From assembly GCF_002420705.1 (NCBI RefSeq), contig NZ_DIIM01000008.1, forward strand, positions 1 through 59,411: DNA of 59,411 nt. Reading direction: 5' to 3'. A program made the position numbers and the translations under genes. Within the stretch, counting starts at the first letter, position 1. The number at the start of each line of letters is the position of its first letter. This stretch comes from Sphingobacterium sp. UBA5670 (GTDB taxonomy: Bacteria > Bacteroidota > Bacteroidia > Sphingobacteriales > Sphingobacteriaceae). The notes under the pieces were generated by a model. The model was not told the DNA's origin. It did no database searches and saw nothing but the letters and a program-made list of their open reading frames with translations. Shown one piece after another: positions 27,964 through 37,409 of the stretch.

Positions 27964-28881
27964 TTACACACCCTTTTCAGTTGTATAAAAGTCATAAGTT
28001 GCTTTTGCAATGTCTGCGATAATTTTTTCGTTAGTATCAAAATCTTCTTTTGATTCGCTTACAAATACACTCAGGATAAAGTATTCTCCATTAGGTAAAA
28101 AAACGATACCAATATTGTTAACTGCAGCAGTAATTCCTGTTTCTTTGTTTGTCCCAGACCAACCTGTCTTGTGAGCAACAATTGTTCCTTCTGGCAATTG
28201 TCCCCTTATACGGTTTTTACCAGTTGTTGTCTCTTTATTTGTGTTCCAAAAAAAATCATAACTACTTTTTGAAAGTAAATGGCTTTTATTCTCATAAGAT
28301 AATTTAAGCGTTTGGCTCGCAGCTTTTGGTGTCGTCCAATTCTGAAACATATTGTCCCACTTAGCCTGCATCTGTTCTTCGTTAAAAGTGATTTGTATAT
28401 CATTTATGCCACTTTTCTTAATGTATTCTTCAACCGTTTTAGGTGTTCCGATTAGACGTATTAATACGTCACAAGCAGTATTATCGCTATGAGAGACAGA
28501 ATATTGAATTAGTCTTTCAATAGTAAAGGTTCCACCGTTAGGATTTTCATCTCTAAGAGGGCTCCAAAAATCTTCCGGTAAAAGTTCATCTTTGCTAATC
28601 TCAATTTTTTGCCCTAAGGAAAGATTTCCTTTGTCAATTTCCGATAATACAGCTAATGCTATGTGGAACTTAAATACGCTTTGCATGGGAAATCGTTTGT
28701 CTCCGTTCAACGAAAGTGTGTCTTTTCCGTTGTTACCAATTATTGAAACTCCAACTACTGCGTTTTTGTCGGATAATATTTGCTCAATTTTATTTCGTAA
28801 TAAGTCAGTCTTGTCGGACGGAGTTTTACAACTTGTAACGAATAATAAAAGTAAAACTGTCAATAGAAGGAGACTATTCAT
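27964..28881 (-). CDS. Class A beta-lactamase, VEB/PER/CfxA-like
   Basis: Serine beta-lactamase, 305 residues from the ATG at 28881. The signal peptide ends in a lipobox-like VTSC at residue 18, so it may be membrane-anchored. Catalytic motifs are complete: S68-V-F-K71, S132-D-N134, Glu in NEEQM (about 168/169) and K238-T-G240. The overall pattern (FPMQSVFKFHIALAVLSEID, ETTTGKNRIRGQLP, TIVAHKTGWSGT) places it with the extended-spectrum subclass A2 enzymes typical of Bacteroidota. Hydrolysis of cephalosporins is likely. An attC-like hairpin lies just upstream. Confidence 0.93.
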   Translation of the reverse strand: MNSLLLLTVLLLLFVTSCKTPSDKTDLLRNKIEQILSDKNAVVGVSIIGNNGKDTLSLNGDKRFPMQSVFKFHIALAVLSEIDKGNLSLGQKIEISKDELLPEDFWSPLRDENPNGGTFTIERLIQYSVSHSDNTACDVLIRLIGTPKTVEEYIKKSGINDIQITFNEEQMQAKWDNMFQNWTTPKAASQTLKLSYENKSHLLSKSSYDFFWNTNKETTTGKNRIRGQLPEGTIVAHKTGWSGTNKETGITAAVNNIGIVFLPNGEYFILSVFVSESKEDFDTNEKIIADIAKATYDFYTTEKGV

Positions 28882-28929
28882 TTTTTTCTTTTGTATATAT
28901 TCTGTCTTTAAAATTGCAGATAATGGTTT

Positions 28930-29004
28930 CGGGCTTTGCGCTCGGGCGGGTTTCGGAGTACAAAGCTTCAATCTGGCACGTCAACCGCCCTGACGCAAAA
29001 CCCG
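28930..29004. other. attC-like folded site beside the beta-lactamase
   Basis: Arms of 11 bp (28930-28940 and 28994-29004, one mismatch) are followed inward by 3 unpaired bases on each side. Next comes an inner stem, GGGCGG-TT against AACCGCCC with one bulged G (28944-28952 and 28983-28990), then a 30-base loop. This order mimics an integron attC site. Core GTTAG lies directly outside (29006), but the canonical RYYYAAC/GTTRRRY pair is not evident. Confidence 0.4.
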
Positions 29005-29036
29005 TGTTAGCACCAGTATTTATTTGTGTTTTCAGG

Positions 29037-29114
29037 TTAGTAAGTGACTGGTAGCTGCCAAAGAGCAGCTTTAAATATTTCGTCAAAGTCTGTTTTTAAG
29101 TTCTCTGGTGTCAT
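29037..29114 (-). other. Short open frame preceding the attC-like site
   Basis: About 25 codons reading MTPENLKTDFDEIFKAALWQ, then a stop, end just before the attC-like hairpin. It may be the remnant of a preceding cassette gene. Too short to be sure. The following bases to 29240 hold nothing recognisable. Confidence 0.25.
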
Positions 29115-29240
29115 TTATAGTCTGTGTCACTATCTTTGCCACTAACAACTGTTTTGGCGAAACTAATATACCAAAAGTTTAGCCAATTCTTTCCGCAATC
29201 TCACCTATAGAAAATAACGTTAGGCAATTTTTTATTTTAT

Positions 29241-29486
29241 GAGAGGCCTCATCCATCTAATTGCATATAAAAAATCGAAAATCATAAATATCTTTACTGT
29301 ATATAATATATGCTAACTTTATTAGTAATATTGTAGAATGAAACCGTTAGAAATCTTTTGCCGAAATCGGGTAATGTACGCTCAAATTACCGTGCATGAT
29401 AAAAGCATGGGCATGAAAGATTATCATCTTTACAATAACAATGGTCTTGCTTTTTATGTTTTCAGGAAATCTCAGGGAGAGTGGCA
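29241..29486 (+). repeat. Dispersed repeat B, copy 1
   Basis: Bases 29241-29486 are nearly the same as 39573-39820. The repeat includes the leader with the CTAATA palindrome and the first about 50 codons of an unknown gene (start MKPLEIFC). Here the gene is cut off after SQGEWQ and joined to other repeat sequence. Confidence 0.75.
29312..29332. promoter_or_regulatory. Imperfect CTAATA palindrome upstream of the unknown gene fragment
   Basis: GCTAACTTTATTAGTAATAT, an imperfect copy of the palindrome whose core is CTAATATTATTAG. Confidence 0.35.
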
Positions 29487-29529
29487 ATGCCCCAAGCCGA
29501 TTAAATTGGTTAACAAAGTGAGCATTTAG
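29338..29529 (+). pseudogene. Truncated copy of the unknown gene at 39669
   Basis: The first 50 codons (MYAQITVHDKSMGMKDYHLY inside) are almost the same as the gene at 39669. After GEWQ the frame reads into repeat sequence and stops. Only the N-terminus is retained. Confidence 0.7.
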
Positions 29530-29970
29530 CTAACATTGCCTCCCTTCGCGGTTAATGAGGGGGGCTTTTTTTTTGTTTAAATATTCACTTTTGTCTTATT
29601 AAAACTGCCGGATAAATCAGCTACGGTTTCCCGTAACCAGTCCTACTTTCAAACCCATACGTTAGCCTTACAGTTTGAAATAATCTTGAAAGTTAATAGC
29701 TGTAAACATATTAATTCAGAATAAATAATGTATATTAAGGTTGGGTATTAACCTTGCCCGATTGAAAAGTAGCGTACCATGATAGTAACCACGAACAATT
29801 CCATCGAAGGGAGGGACATTTCACGCTGTAATGATCCAATAGCAGCCAATGTTGTTGTCGGCACCAATATCTTTAGCGATATAGGGGAGAGCTATGTCGA
29901 TTTCTTTGGCGGTCGCTCTACCAGCTATTGGAGCTTCGTGGCCTGTAACAGGTTTTATTATTTGGTATAA
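29490..29970 (+). repeat. Dispersed repeat A, copy 1 (terminator plus YbjQ fragment)
   Basis: About 470 bases closely related to 47940-48400. In order: a CCCAAGCCG segment, a hairpin terminator (GCCTCCCT/AGGGGGGC, about 29538-29565, followed by nine T), a conserved spacer with AATAAATCAGCTACGG, and a YbjQ gene start. Parts recur at 40385, 44270 and 44880. Confidence 0.8.
29779..29970 (+). pseudogene. YbjQ-family (UPF0145) fragment, copy 2
   Basis: The frame MIVTTNNSIEGRDISRCNDP, then IAANVVVGTNIFSD and SYVDFFGGRSTSY is the N-terminal two thirds of YbjQ. After STSY it continues into unrelated sequence and stops. YbjQ proteins have about 105 residues; here about 52 remain. Confidence 0.75.
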
Positions 29971-30002
29971 CCGCAAGTTCGGCAAGAAATCAAAAAAACG
30001 TT

Positions 30003-30102
30003 AAAACTTATTTTTTCCCAATTTTTAAATTGCTTTGCTCCCTAGCAAAAAACAGGCCGACCGCAACGAATAATAAAGCGCATCCAGCGAATTGTAATTA
30101 TA
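30003..30102 (-). pseudogene. C-terminal fragment of a membrane protein
   Basis: The minus-strand frame GCALLFVAVGLFFAREQSNL, then KIGKK and a stop, follows an in-frame stop. It looks like the last membrane helix of a transporter. No family can be named. Confidence 0.3.
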
Positions 30103-30261
30103 GGAATCACCTAAGCAGTAAAACTTTAAATTTATTCAAAAATCTATCCATGAAAAACAAATAGGATAAGCAAGATAATGATGAGTATATTGCAAAGAAG
30201 TACAGTTCAATGACGATAATTGGCTCACTGATTTTGCAGCCAAATAAAATAAATTACAAGT

Positions 30262-31257
30262 ATGATGAAATTTAAGGGAATATTTTTATTTATAAATCTA
30301 ATACTTCTATCTGTTAGCTGTCATGGACAGAATAAAAGCACAAAATCGGCAAAAGATATCTATGCTATAGGAACCGAAATAAAGCACTTTGATAAAGAAC
30401 CGCATTATGGCGCAAATATATACACGAGTAACTGCTCGTTCGAAATTCTTATCAACGATGTTCCCGTTATCAAATACAAAGATAATTCAGGAGGAAGTTT
30501 ATCAGGCTCATACTTCCCTTTGAATTGGGACATCACACAAAAAGGCCCGCAAAAAATCACCATTCGTCTCTCTCCCGGATTTAATCAAAATGCAAATTCA
30601 ATGCATTCATCATTGATGAGAAACTCTGGGGTTCAAATCAAAATCGAAAAATCCTTCATAGCTACAGATGGCAGTTGGGGTGATGAAGAAGAAGTAATTA
30701 CTTACATCACTCCACAAAAATTAGTGGAAGGTAAAGAAGTTTCAGCATTTGACGGAAAGAATTTTTTTGAAGACAGTTTTACTTTTGACGCCGAAGTTCC
30801 CTACAAAATAAACACATTAGATAATGCCGAAGTCCTTTTTACAAAGAATAAAGACCAGTTACAAGCATTAGAAAAGGAAGTTGCTGCAAAATACAATGAG
30901 ATAAGAGGTATTTATATGAAAGGTACGAAAGACGATTTGGCGAATGCTGTTTATGAAAAAGAAAAGAGAGTTGCACAGCAAATGTATCTTTCTCCCGAAA
31001 AAATAAAAAACAACTGGGACAAAGAATATCAATTCCGAACAGATGAGGATTTGGAGTTTTTTGATCTGAAACCCATTGAAAAATACAAAATGACTTTTTA
31101 TGCTAACGGAAAACTGGTGTGTTTAGAGAAAATTAACAATGAAAAATCAGCATTGTGGGGAGGCTTTAAGCGAAAAGATAAAGGAGTTGGTACTACAACA
31201 TACATTCAGTTGTATCTGTATCGCCCAAAGAATAGCAAAGAGCTTCAAGTATATTAA
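30262..31257 (+). CDS. Lipoprotein of unknown function
   Basis: 331 residues. The signal peptide ends in a lipobox (LLSVSC, about residue 20) followed by HGQNKS. The body is beta-rich to about residue 190 and helical afterwards (EKEVAAKYNEIRGIYMKG), and it closes with YKMTFYANGKLVCLEKI. No catalytic motif. Lipid-anchored periplasmic proteins in such accessory islands are sometimes immunity proteins; that is inference here. Confidence 0.7.
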   Translation: MMKFKGIFLFINLILLSVSCHGQNKSTKSAKDIYAIGTEIKHFDKEPHYGANIYTSNCSFEILINDVPVIKYKDNSGGSLSGSYFPLNWDITQKGPQKITIRLSPGFNQNANSMHSSLMRNSGVQIKIEKSFIATDGSWGDEEEVITYITPQKLVEGKEVSAFDGKNFFEDSFTFDAEVPYKINTLDNAEVLFTKNKDQLQALEKEVAAKYNEIRGIYMKGTKDDLANAVYEKEKRVAQQMYLSPEKIKNNWDKEYQFRTDEDLEFFDLKPIEKYKMTFYANGKLVCLEKINNEKSALWGGFKRKDKGVGTTTYIQLYLYRPKNSKELQVY

Positions 31258-31299
31258 GACAGGCATTCGGCAAGTATCAAACTATAAAGAACAATAGAT

Positions 31300-31470
31300 A
31301 TGTATCATATTCAAACATTGGAATGGTTTTGGTCAATAATAAAAAAGGCAGACTGTAATAGAGAAAAGTTAAAAGAAATTCTTAGTGCTTTTAAAAAAGA
31401 GAAACATTATCAGATTTCAGTAAAACTTTGTGGATGCTTGCAATTGAATTGCAAGATAACCATATACTGA
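31300..31470 (+). pseudogene. DUF4240-like gene remnant, frameshifted
   Basis: 56 codons starting MYHIQTLEWFWSIIKKADCN, then LKEILSAFKKE, resemble the N-terminus of DUF4240 proteins. Right after, the neighbouring frame gives EIIRFQ and FVDAC-like sequence, so a frameshift broke the gene, and the rest of the domain is lost. Bases 31471-31762 contain nothing else I can support. Confidence 0.45.
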
Positions 31471-31762
31471 TAATATTGAAATCAAAACACCACCTTATAC
31501 AGTAACCCTGAATTTTAACGAAAGTATGTTGCTTACCGGAGTGTTTATTAAATAGCTTATAGCATACTCAAAAGCTATTCACCATTGAATAGTATGCATA
31601 TAATAGACGTATTTTAGCCTTTATTCATTTTGGCAATCGACTGGATTTAATAATATTATATAAATTGTAAAGTCTTTGAGAGGATGTCCTTGGCTCCGTA
31701 ATTTTTATTTAACCGCCTAGTTTAGATTATTGAACGTACGATTTATTTATAAGATCTTGTTT

Positions 31763-32050
31763 TCAAAAAATAGAGACTAGATTTTTAATAATCTGCCATG
31801 TATCTATCTTAGCATTATAAAGCAATTGCCAAGAGCTGTCCAAAATCTTGCTTCCTTTATTACAATGGTATTCGCCAATGTGAACTCTAAGTCCAGAGGT
31901 GCTATCCCTTATGATCTCTGCATAGGCTTTTTCTCCCGTACCAAAAACTGCGATTGCCTGGGTGGGCACTTCGGTCACTTCGGGTTCAAACAGAAATTCG
32001 GCGCGGCAACCTAGATTGGCGAAGTTTCCATGAAAGATTATTCCATTCAT
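31763..32050 (-). CDS. Hypothetical protein
   Basis: 95 residues (start MNGIIFHGNFANLG), beta-rich with LFEPEVTEVPTQAIAVFGTG in the middle, no signal peptide. Family not recognised. The surrounding 32051-32400 is without genes. Confidence 0.5.
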   Translation of the reverse strand: MNGIIFHGNFANLGCRAEFLFEPEVTEVPTQAIAVFGTGEKAYAEIIRDSTSGLRVHIGEYHCNKGSKILDSSWQLLYNAKIDTWQIIKNLVSIF

Positions 32051-32400
32051 ATAGCAAGGGCTTAAAAGAAAAAACTGTTGAGAGCACGATCATTGGATAA
32101 AAGCTCATCTATTAACAACGTCTAAATTAGCTATTTGTTTTAGTTGCCTAAAAGTATGCACTTTATGCAATTCAGTTTCATCGCATCCTGAACGTGTTTT
32201 TACTTTTTATACTGTATATATGCGTGTTTTGGCGATTTCGGAACTGTCGGATGAACGAATAAACTTTTCCCTCTGTTTATTTAACGAGCAATGTGATGAA
32301 GATTTGACAGCACTTGCCGATACAAATCTAAACTCAAAGACGAATAAGAATAAAACAAAAAGAGTTAGAAATTTTTAAATAATCACTAAATACGAATATT

Positions 32401-32631
32401 ATGGCATTAACGACAGGAAATGAAGGTGAAATCACCGAAAAAATTGAAAACCAAACGTCTAAAGTTCCTTCCACGCTATTTTTAGGCGCAGCAATACTTT
32501 CTATGGGCATATCGGCCGCTTTAAAATGTATGGAGCACGATAAAACCGCCTTGTTTGTTGGGCAATGGGCGGCGCCATTTTTACTATTGGGCATCTATAA
32601 TAAAATTGTAAAAACGGAGGGACACGATTAG
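32401..32631 (+). CDS. Small membrane protein
   Basis: 76 residues with a charged N-terminus and two hydrophobic helices (about 25-45 and 52-66: STLFLGAAILSMGISAAL and ALFVGQWAAPFLLLGIY). No family function is known to me. It is followed 80 bases later by an SDR gene on the same strand. Confidence 0.65.
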   Translation: MALTTGNEGEITEKIENQTSKVPSTLFLGAAILSMGISAALKCMEHDKTALFVGQWAAPFLLLGIYNKIVKTEGHD

Positions 32632-32713
32632 CTCTGACATTAAAAAAGAAAATTAGCATTCGATAGCTGGGCTCAACCAAGTTGAGCCTATTTTTTTAAA
32701 AAACGATGAAATT

Positions 32714-33709
32714 ATGGAAAATTTTAAAAAGATCAATCGGCGCCGGGCAATTGGCGCGTTAGGGACCGGAATTTTTGCATTTAGCCTTACCGGCAATTGG
32801 AGTAATGCAGCCACTCCGCAGATAGCTTATAAGGAAGATGATCCCATAAATAAATATCCTAAACCTCCTTTCAAAAAGCAGTCACAGCCCTGGCCCGGGC
32901 TCTGTAGTAAAATGGATCCGCGGCCAGATCACGGCGAAAAATCCTACAAAGGATCAGGAAGGCTAAACGGGCGAAAAGCCTTAATTACGGGTGGAGACTC
33001 AGGTATGGGACGTGCAGCTGCCATTGCATACGCGCGGGAAGGGGCCGATGTAGCAATTAACTACCTCCCCGAGGAGGAAGCAGATGCACAAGAAGTCATT
33101 GCGCTGATCAAAGAAACTGGTCGCAAGGCCGTGGCGATTCCGGGCGATCTTCGAAAAGAGGAGTTTTGTGGGAAACTTATTGAAGATGCTGTTCAGCATC
33201 TTGGTGGACTGGATATTCTCATAAATAATGCCGCAAGGCAGCAAACAAAAGCTTCGATAGCCGATATTACAACCGAAGAATTTGACGCAACGATGAAAAC
33301 GAATATTTATGCGCCTTTTTGGTTAATCAAAGCGGCTCTTCCTCATTTAAAGGCCGGCGCCGTTATTATTGGGACCACATCTGTTCAAGCGGCAGATCCT
33401 TCAGCGGATCTCTACGACTATGCGCAGACAAAAGCGGCAACAACCAATTATATACGTTCTCTGGCCAAACAGTTGGGTCCGCGAGGCATCCGGGTCAACG
33501 GTGTCGCGCCAGGCCCAATTTGGACAGCGCTACAGGTGAGTGGTGGAGCGACCCAAGAGAAGCTCGTTAACTTCGGAGGCGATACGCCATTGGGTAGACC
33601 CGGGCAGCCAGCGGAGCTAGCATCAATCTATGTGCAGCTGGCAGCTGCCGACGCTAGTTATGCAAACGGTCAGATTTATGGGGCTGCTGGTGGCGGTGGT
33701 CAACCTTAG
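32714..33709 (+). CDS. SDR family oxidoreductase (YghA-like) with a Tat-like leader
   Basis: 331 residues. A leader with NRRRAIGALGTGIFAFSL resembles a twin-arginine signal, so the enzyme may be exported. The SDR core follows: TGGDSGMG near residues 95-102, NNAARQQ, IGTTSV, and the catalytic Tyr-Lys in YAQTK. The C-terminus ends in GGGGQP. It belongs to the same subgroup as the SDR at 5368. Confidence 0.87.
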   Translation: MENFKKINRRRAIGALGTGIFAFSLTGNWSNAATPQIAYKEDDPINKYPKPPFKKQSQPWPGLCSKMDPRPDHGEKSYKGSGRLNGRKALITGGDSGMGRAAAIAYAREGADVAINYLPEEEADAQEVIALIKETGRKAVAIPGDLRKEEFCGKLIEDAVQHLGGLDILINNAARQQTKASIADITTEEFDATMKTNIYAPFWLIKAALPHLKAGAVIIGTTSVQAADPSADLYDYAQTKAATTNYIRSLAKQLGPRGIRVNGVAPGPIWTALQVSGGATQEKLVNFGGDTPLGRPGQPAELASIYVQLAAADASYANGQIYGAAGGGGQP

Positions 33710-33714
33710 CGGGA

Positions 33715-33745
33715 ATATCCCCAGATCATGGGGATTTTTGTTGCT
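33715..33745 (+). terminator. Terminator after the exported SDR
   Basis: CCCCAGATCATGGGG folds into a short stem followed by ATTTTTGTTG, directly after the SDR stop codon. Bases 33746-33960 show no gene. Confidence 0.6.
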
Positions 33746-33960
33746 TTTTTGTTCCGGTCACTTTGTTTTTTGTGCTGTTTGGAAAGATATTGCCTGCAGC
33801 GTCTAAATTTCTTTTTTTATGTCCTGTGGGAAAGTGAGCGATTCGAATTGATCCTCATTTTTCATTTGAAAAATTTGAGATGTGCAATAATTAAATTAAT
33901 TGAATAAATTTTGTGTTAATAGAAAATTCATCGTTTTGATGAACTTTCTATTAATAATTG

Positions 33961-34287
33961 TTATTTTGATTCGACAATATCCTGCAATGCTCTGAACAAA
34001 TTTAATGGATATTCAGCTAATCTGTTGCAGAGATAAAGGTACCATTCCCGACCATAAACGAAATAGAGTTTTGTTCGATAGCCTTCATCTTTCAATTGGC
34101 CCAATTGATCGGTTTGAATTCCGAAAAGACTTTCAAACTCGTAGAGTTCTTTATTTGGTTTTAGCGTATCTATAAGCTTTTTTATTTCCTGTTGTATTTC
34201 ATGATGATGGGTTGCGATGGAACAGGAGTGGCCTTTTGAAAGTAGCTGTTCGACAAAATAAATATAGCGGTCATTGAGTTTCTGCCC
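33961..34287 (-). pseudogene. Proline dehydrogenase C-terminal fragment
   Basis: The minus-strand frame contains LKDEGYRTKLYFVYGREWYL, YLCNRLAEYPLNLFRALQD and an earlier IATHHHEIQQEI, which is the end of a Bacteroidota proline dehydrogenase. The upstream two thirds is missing, and at about 34287 it meets a fragment of an MFS gene on the other strand. Confidence 0.7.
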
Positions 34288-34546
34288 ACGTGAGGAAAAA
34301 GATGCAGGTGCCGCTTCGGGAATATTTTCTACATTTCAGCAGACAGCTTCCGCATTGGGAATAAGTATCATCGGTGGAATTTTTTATTCGATTTTGGAGC
34401 ATGAATACTTCAAGAATAATTATCTTTTTGCTTTACAGGTAGGGTTGTCGGTAGGCATTTCTTTTCTGATCATTGTATGGTGCATGTTGTCAAAATTACC
34501 TTATTCTTATAAATCTGAAAAAGCTGCTTTACCTAAGCTAGATTAA
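34288..34546 (+). pseudogene. MFS transporter (DHA2-like) C-terminal fragment
   Basis: The frame KDAGAASGIFSTFQQTASAL, then GISIIGGIFYSIL and a final helix, corresponds to the last two membrane helices of DHA2 efflux pumps. No start exists and the upstream part is replaced by the proline dehydrogenase fragment. Bases 34547-34685 contain nothing recognisable. Confidence 0.75.
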
Positions 34547-34685
34547 CACCTCGAAGTAGCGAATTGGCAGCCGTCCATCGCGAGCGATCCATCCAGCCGA
34601 AGAAAACCTTATCTACTCAAGTAAGGGTTCGTCATAACCGAAACCCGAACACGCTGTAAGCAGATTATCTTTTGAAGCTTAAACA

Positions 34686-34716
34686 TATCTTATCGCTCAT
34701 TATGATATTTCGATTT
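34686..34716 (-). repeat. Copy of the zeta-toxin tail / antitoxin start
   Basis: On the minus strand, AAATCGAAATATCATAATGA and the following GCGATAAG match 16062-16090 with two changes. It encodes the KSKYHNER end of the zeta remnant and the ATG of its small partner, here joined to a metallophosphoesterase fragment. Confidence 0.6.
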
Positions 34717-34900
34717 TATAATACTCATGATTGCCCAGTACATAGATGATCGGTATATCCAAAGAAAGTGATTTGAGCAGCTGATCACCTTTTACCCCTA
34801 GATCAGTATCTCCTGCCAGTATAAGCATATCTGCTACACTCAGGTTGAAATCATTGTACCCAAATTCTCTATGCAGGTCGCTAACGATATGAACCCTCAT
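34700..34900 (-). pseudogene. Metallophosphoesterase, C-terminally truncated
   Basis: Calcineurin-like phosphatase start: SDLHREF, AGDTD and GNHEYY are the first three metal-binding motifs. The frame ends at KIEIS, where the sequence passes into the zeta-tail repeat. About 66 of some 230-250 residues remain, without the later GH and HxH metal ligands. Confidence 0.8.
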
Positions 34901-35117
34901 CTTGGTCTTTTTGTCTTAGATTCTAATTTTAAATCACCATCACTGAATGATAGTTCACAATTGGTTTTATGGAGTTTAAAAGTACCTCAAAATAGAAATT
35001 TTTAACCCCGAAACGAAGCGCTATATTAATTCAAGATGTTTGACTTCTAATTTAATACTATTTAACATTGCAACATAAGTATATTACCTATATTGTATTC
35101 AATAATAAACCTGTATT

Positions 35118-37334
35118 ATGAGGAAAGTAATATTACCTTTTCTGCTGGCCTTTGTTTTGGCTGTTTTTCTTTCAGTTTTTACTTATGCGCAACAGATCAA
35201 ATCCTATAACGTTGATCAGCAGATTATCAGAAATGGGCTACCGGCAGCTTGGTTTTTAGCAGACTCCCGCGGCTATTCTTTCACTGTTGAAAGACATAGC
35301 AAGTACTCCGATAAAACACAGTTAAAAATTAGTAGTGTACGCGATAGCAATGGGTATTCAGGTGTTTTGATGCTGAATATCCCTGAAAACCTAGAAGGGG
35401 AGGAGATTGCTTTTGAAGGAAAAATCAAGACAGAGAATATAGCCCCAGATGGATTCGCAGGATTATTCCTCCAATTAAAACCCAAAGTTGACTTCGAGAA
35501 TATGGAATCCTTGAAATTGAATGGAACGCATGATTGGGAAACCTTTGGTATTAAGCTCAAGCTAAAACCAAAAGAAACAAGGAGTATTGCTATTGGGACC
35601 TATATCGTTGGTAAGGGGACAGCTTGGTTCGCAGATCTTAGCCTTAAAATAGATGGTAAAGATTATACCAAGGCTTTGCAATACCCGAGCATAAACAAAG
35701 CAGATACTATTTATAATTTCAATTCACAGTTGAAAGAAATTTCATTAACGACTGATAATATTGCTAAGTTAGCCCATACAGCTCAGATTTGGGGGATTTT
35801 AAAATATTTTCATCCAGCCGTTACTTCGGGGAAATGGGATATGGACACAGAGCTTTTCAAATTCATTCCAAGCCTGCTGGCCAGCAAGGATCAATCTACT
35901 ACCGAACATCTTTTGCAAGAATGGATTCAGCATTTCGGGCCCTTTCAACCAACTGTGGAGCCGTCTACCATTGCTGAAGAGAAAATTGCCGCTGCAGCCA
36001 ATGATGCATGGATAGATAAATTACCCTATTCCAACAAGCTCAAAGAAAAACTTACAGCACTGTCCCATGTGCTACCAGTAGCGCCAAATCGATATATAAA
36101 CTACTTTGAAGGTGCTGGCAACCCCCAGTTTTATGAATACAGTTACAAAACCGTTCCACTTTCCGATGTAGGTTTTCGGCTTTTAGGCTTATTCCGATAT
36201 TGGAATGCCGTGCATTATTTTAACCCCAACCAAAAGCTTTCAGCACAGCCATGGGACCAGGTACTGACGGATTTCATACCGCTATTTGTCGGAGCGACAA
36301 CCAAAGCATCGCTGGATGGAACCTATCTCAAGCTTTTTTCGAAAATCAATGATACCCACGCATTTTCTTACCTTTCAGACTATTATCATAAAGATATATT
36401 TGGCCCACGTGGCGTAGGATTTACGAGCAATTTTATTCAGAATCAGCTGGTGGTCACAGGGCTTTCAGATGATCAGTTCAAAACTGGGCAAGAGTTACAG
36501 GTCGGCGATATTATTATTGAGATTGCTGGAAAGCCCGTTTCCGGTATGATTGATTCATTGAAACAATACGTCGCTGCTTCCAATGAAAGTGCTCTAATGC
36601 GTGACCTTCCGAGTCGGATGTTAAAAACTGCGGATTCCGTGTTGTGTTTGAAGGTTCGCCGTGAGGGTAGGGAATCGGTTTTTTATATACCCACGCGTGC
36701 TATCGAGTCAATAAAATATACGGATGCAAAACCAAGGCCCGCGATTCGGAAAATGAAAGACAGCATTTTGGTAGTGGATATCGGTGTGTTTAAGGATTCA
36801 GATACCCAACGGCTAAAAGATAGCCTGCAAGGACAACGTGGCCTTATTTTGGACTATCGTAATTATCCTTCGGCGAGCATGCATGATGAATTGCGTGATA
36901 TGATCTTTCCATCAGAAAAAGAGTTTGTCATATTTTCGACTAGTAAAGGCATTCGTCCCGGACTGTTTAAATACACTGATCCGGTCAAGGCAGGAACGGC
37001 AAATCCGAAAGCTTTTACTGGTAAAGTCGTTATTTTGGTTAACGAGAGAGCGCAGAGCGCATCTGAATTTCAGGTGATGGCATTTCGAACCATACCCGGA
37101 TCTATAGTTGTTGGTTCTCAGACAGCAGGAGCAGACGGCAATATCAGTTGGCTCCCACTTCCACTGGGCTATTCAACTGCTTTTTCGGGTATAGGAGTGT
37201 ATTATCCTGATAAAAGCGAAACACAGGGGATAGGTATTGTACCCGACAATATTGTATATCCCACAATTGAGGGAATCCGGAAGCATCAAGATGAGGTACT
37301 ACAGGCAGGTATTGATTTGATATTAAAGCAATAA
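35118..37334 (+). CDS. S41 family peptidase, exported
   Basis: 738-residue processing-protease-like protein. Signal peptide (1-24, ending TYAQ), a beta-sandwich N-terminal domain (about 30-190), a helical/linker region, a PDZ-like segment (TGQELQVGDIIIEIAGKPV, about 455-475) and the C-terminal S41 core with INERAQSASEFQVM-like Ser (VNERAQSASEFQV). In the usual Lys position the motif reads SQTAGADGN, without Lys, so the general base may differ. Likely periplasmic or surface-attached. Confidence 0.85.
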   Translation: MRKVILPFLLAFVLAVFLSVFTYAQQIKSYNVDQQIIRNGLPAAWFLADSRGYSFTVERHSKYSDKTQLKISSVRDSNGYSGVLMLNIPENLEGEEIAFEGKIKTENIAPDGFAGLFLQLKPKVDFENMESLKLNGTHDWETFGIKLKLKPKETRSIAIGTYIVGKGTAWFADLSLKIDGKDYTKALQYPSINKADTIYNFNSQLKEISLTTDNIAKLAHTAQIWGILKYFHPAVTSGKWDMDTELFKFIPSLLASKDQSTTEHLLQEWIQHFGPFQPTVEPSTIAEEKIAAAANDAWIDKLPYSNKLKEKLTALSHVLPVAPNRYINYFEGAGNPQFYEYSYKTVPLSDVGFRLLGLFRYWNAVHYFNPNQKLSAQPWDQVLTDFIPLFVGATTKASLDGTYLKLFSKINDTHAFSYLSDYYHKDIFGPRGVGFTSNFIQNQLVVTGLSDDQFKTGQELQVGDIIIEIAGKPVSGMIDSLKQYVAASNESALMRDLPSRMLKTADSVLCLKVRREGRESVFYIPTRAIESIKYTDAKPRPAIRKMKDSILVVDIGVFKDSDTQRLKDSLQGQRGLILDYRNYPSASMHDELRDMIFPSEKEFVIFSTSKGIRPGLFKYTDPVKAGTANPKAFTGKVVILVNERAQSASEFQVMAFRTIPGSIVVGSQTAGADGNISWLPLPLGYSTAFSGIGVYYPDKSETQGIGIVPDNIVYPTIEGIRKHQDEVLQAGIDLILKQ

Positions 37335-37409
37335 GGCCCCTGTTCAATGGTGTTTGAAGTGGAAAGAACAAAAATTATATAAAAGCATTATTAAAAATGT
37401 AACCAAGAT

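Noticed and set aside
28592..28993. Plus-strand frame over the beta-lactamase start
   Set aside because: Antisense to the beta-lactamase, no signal of its own.
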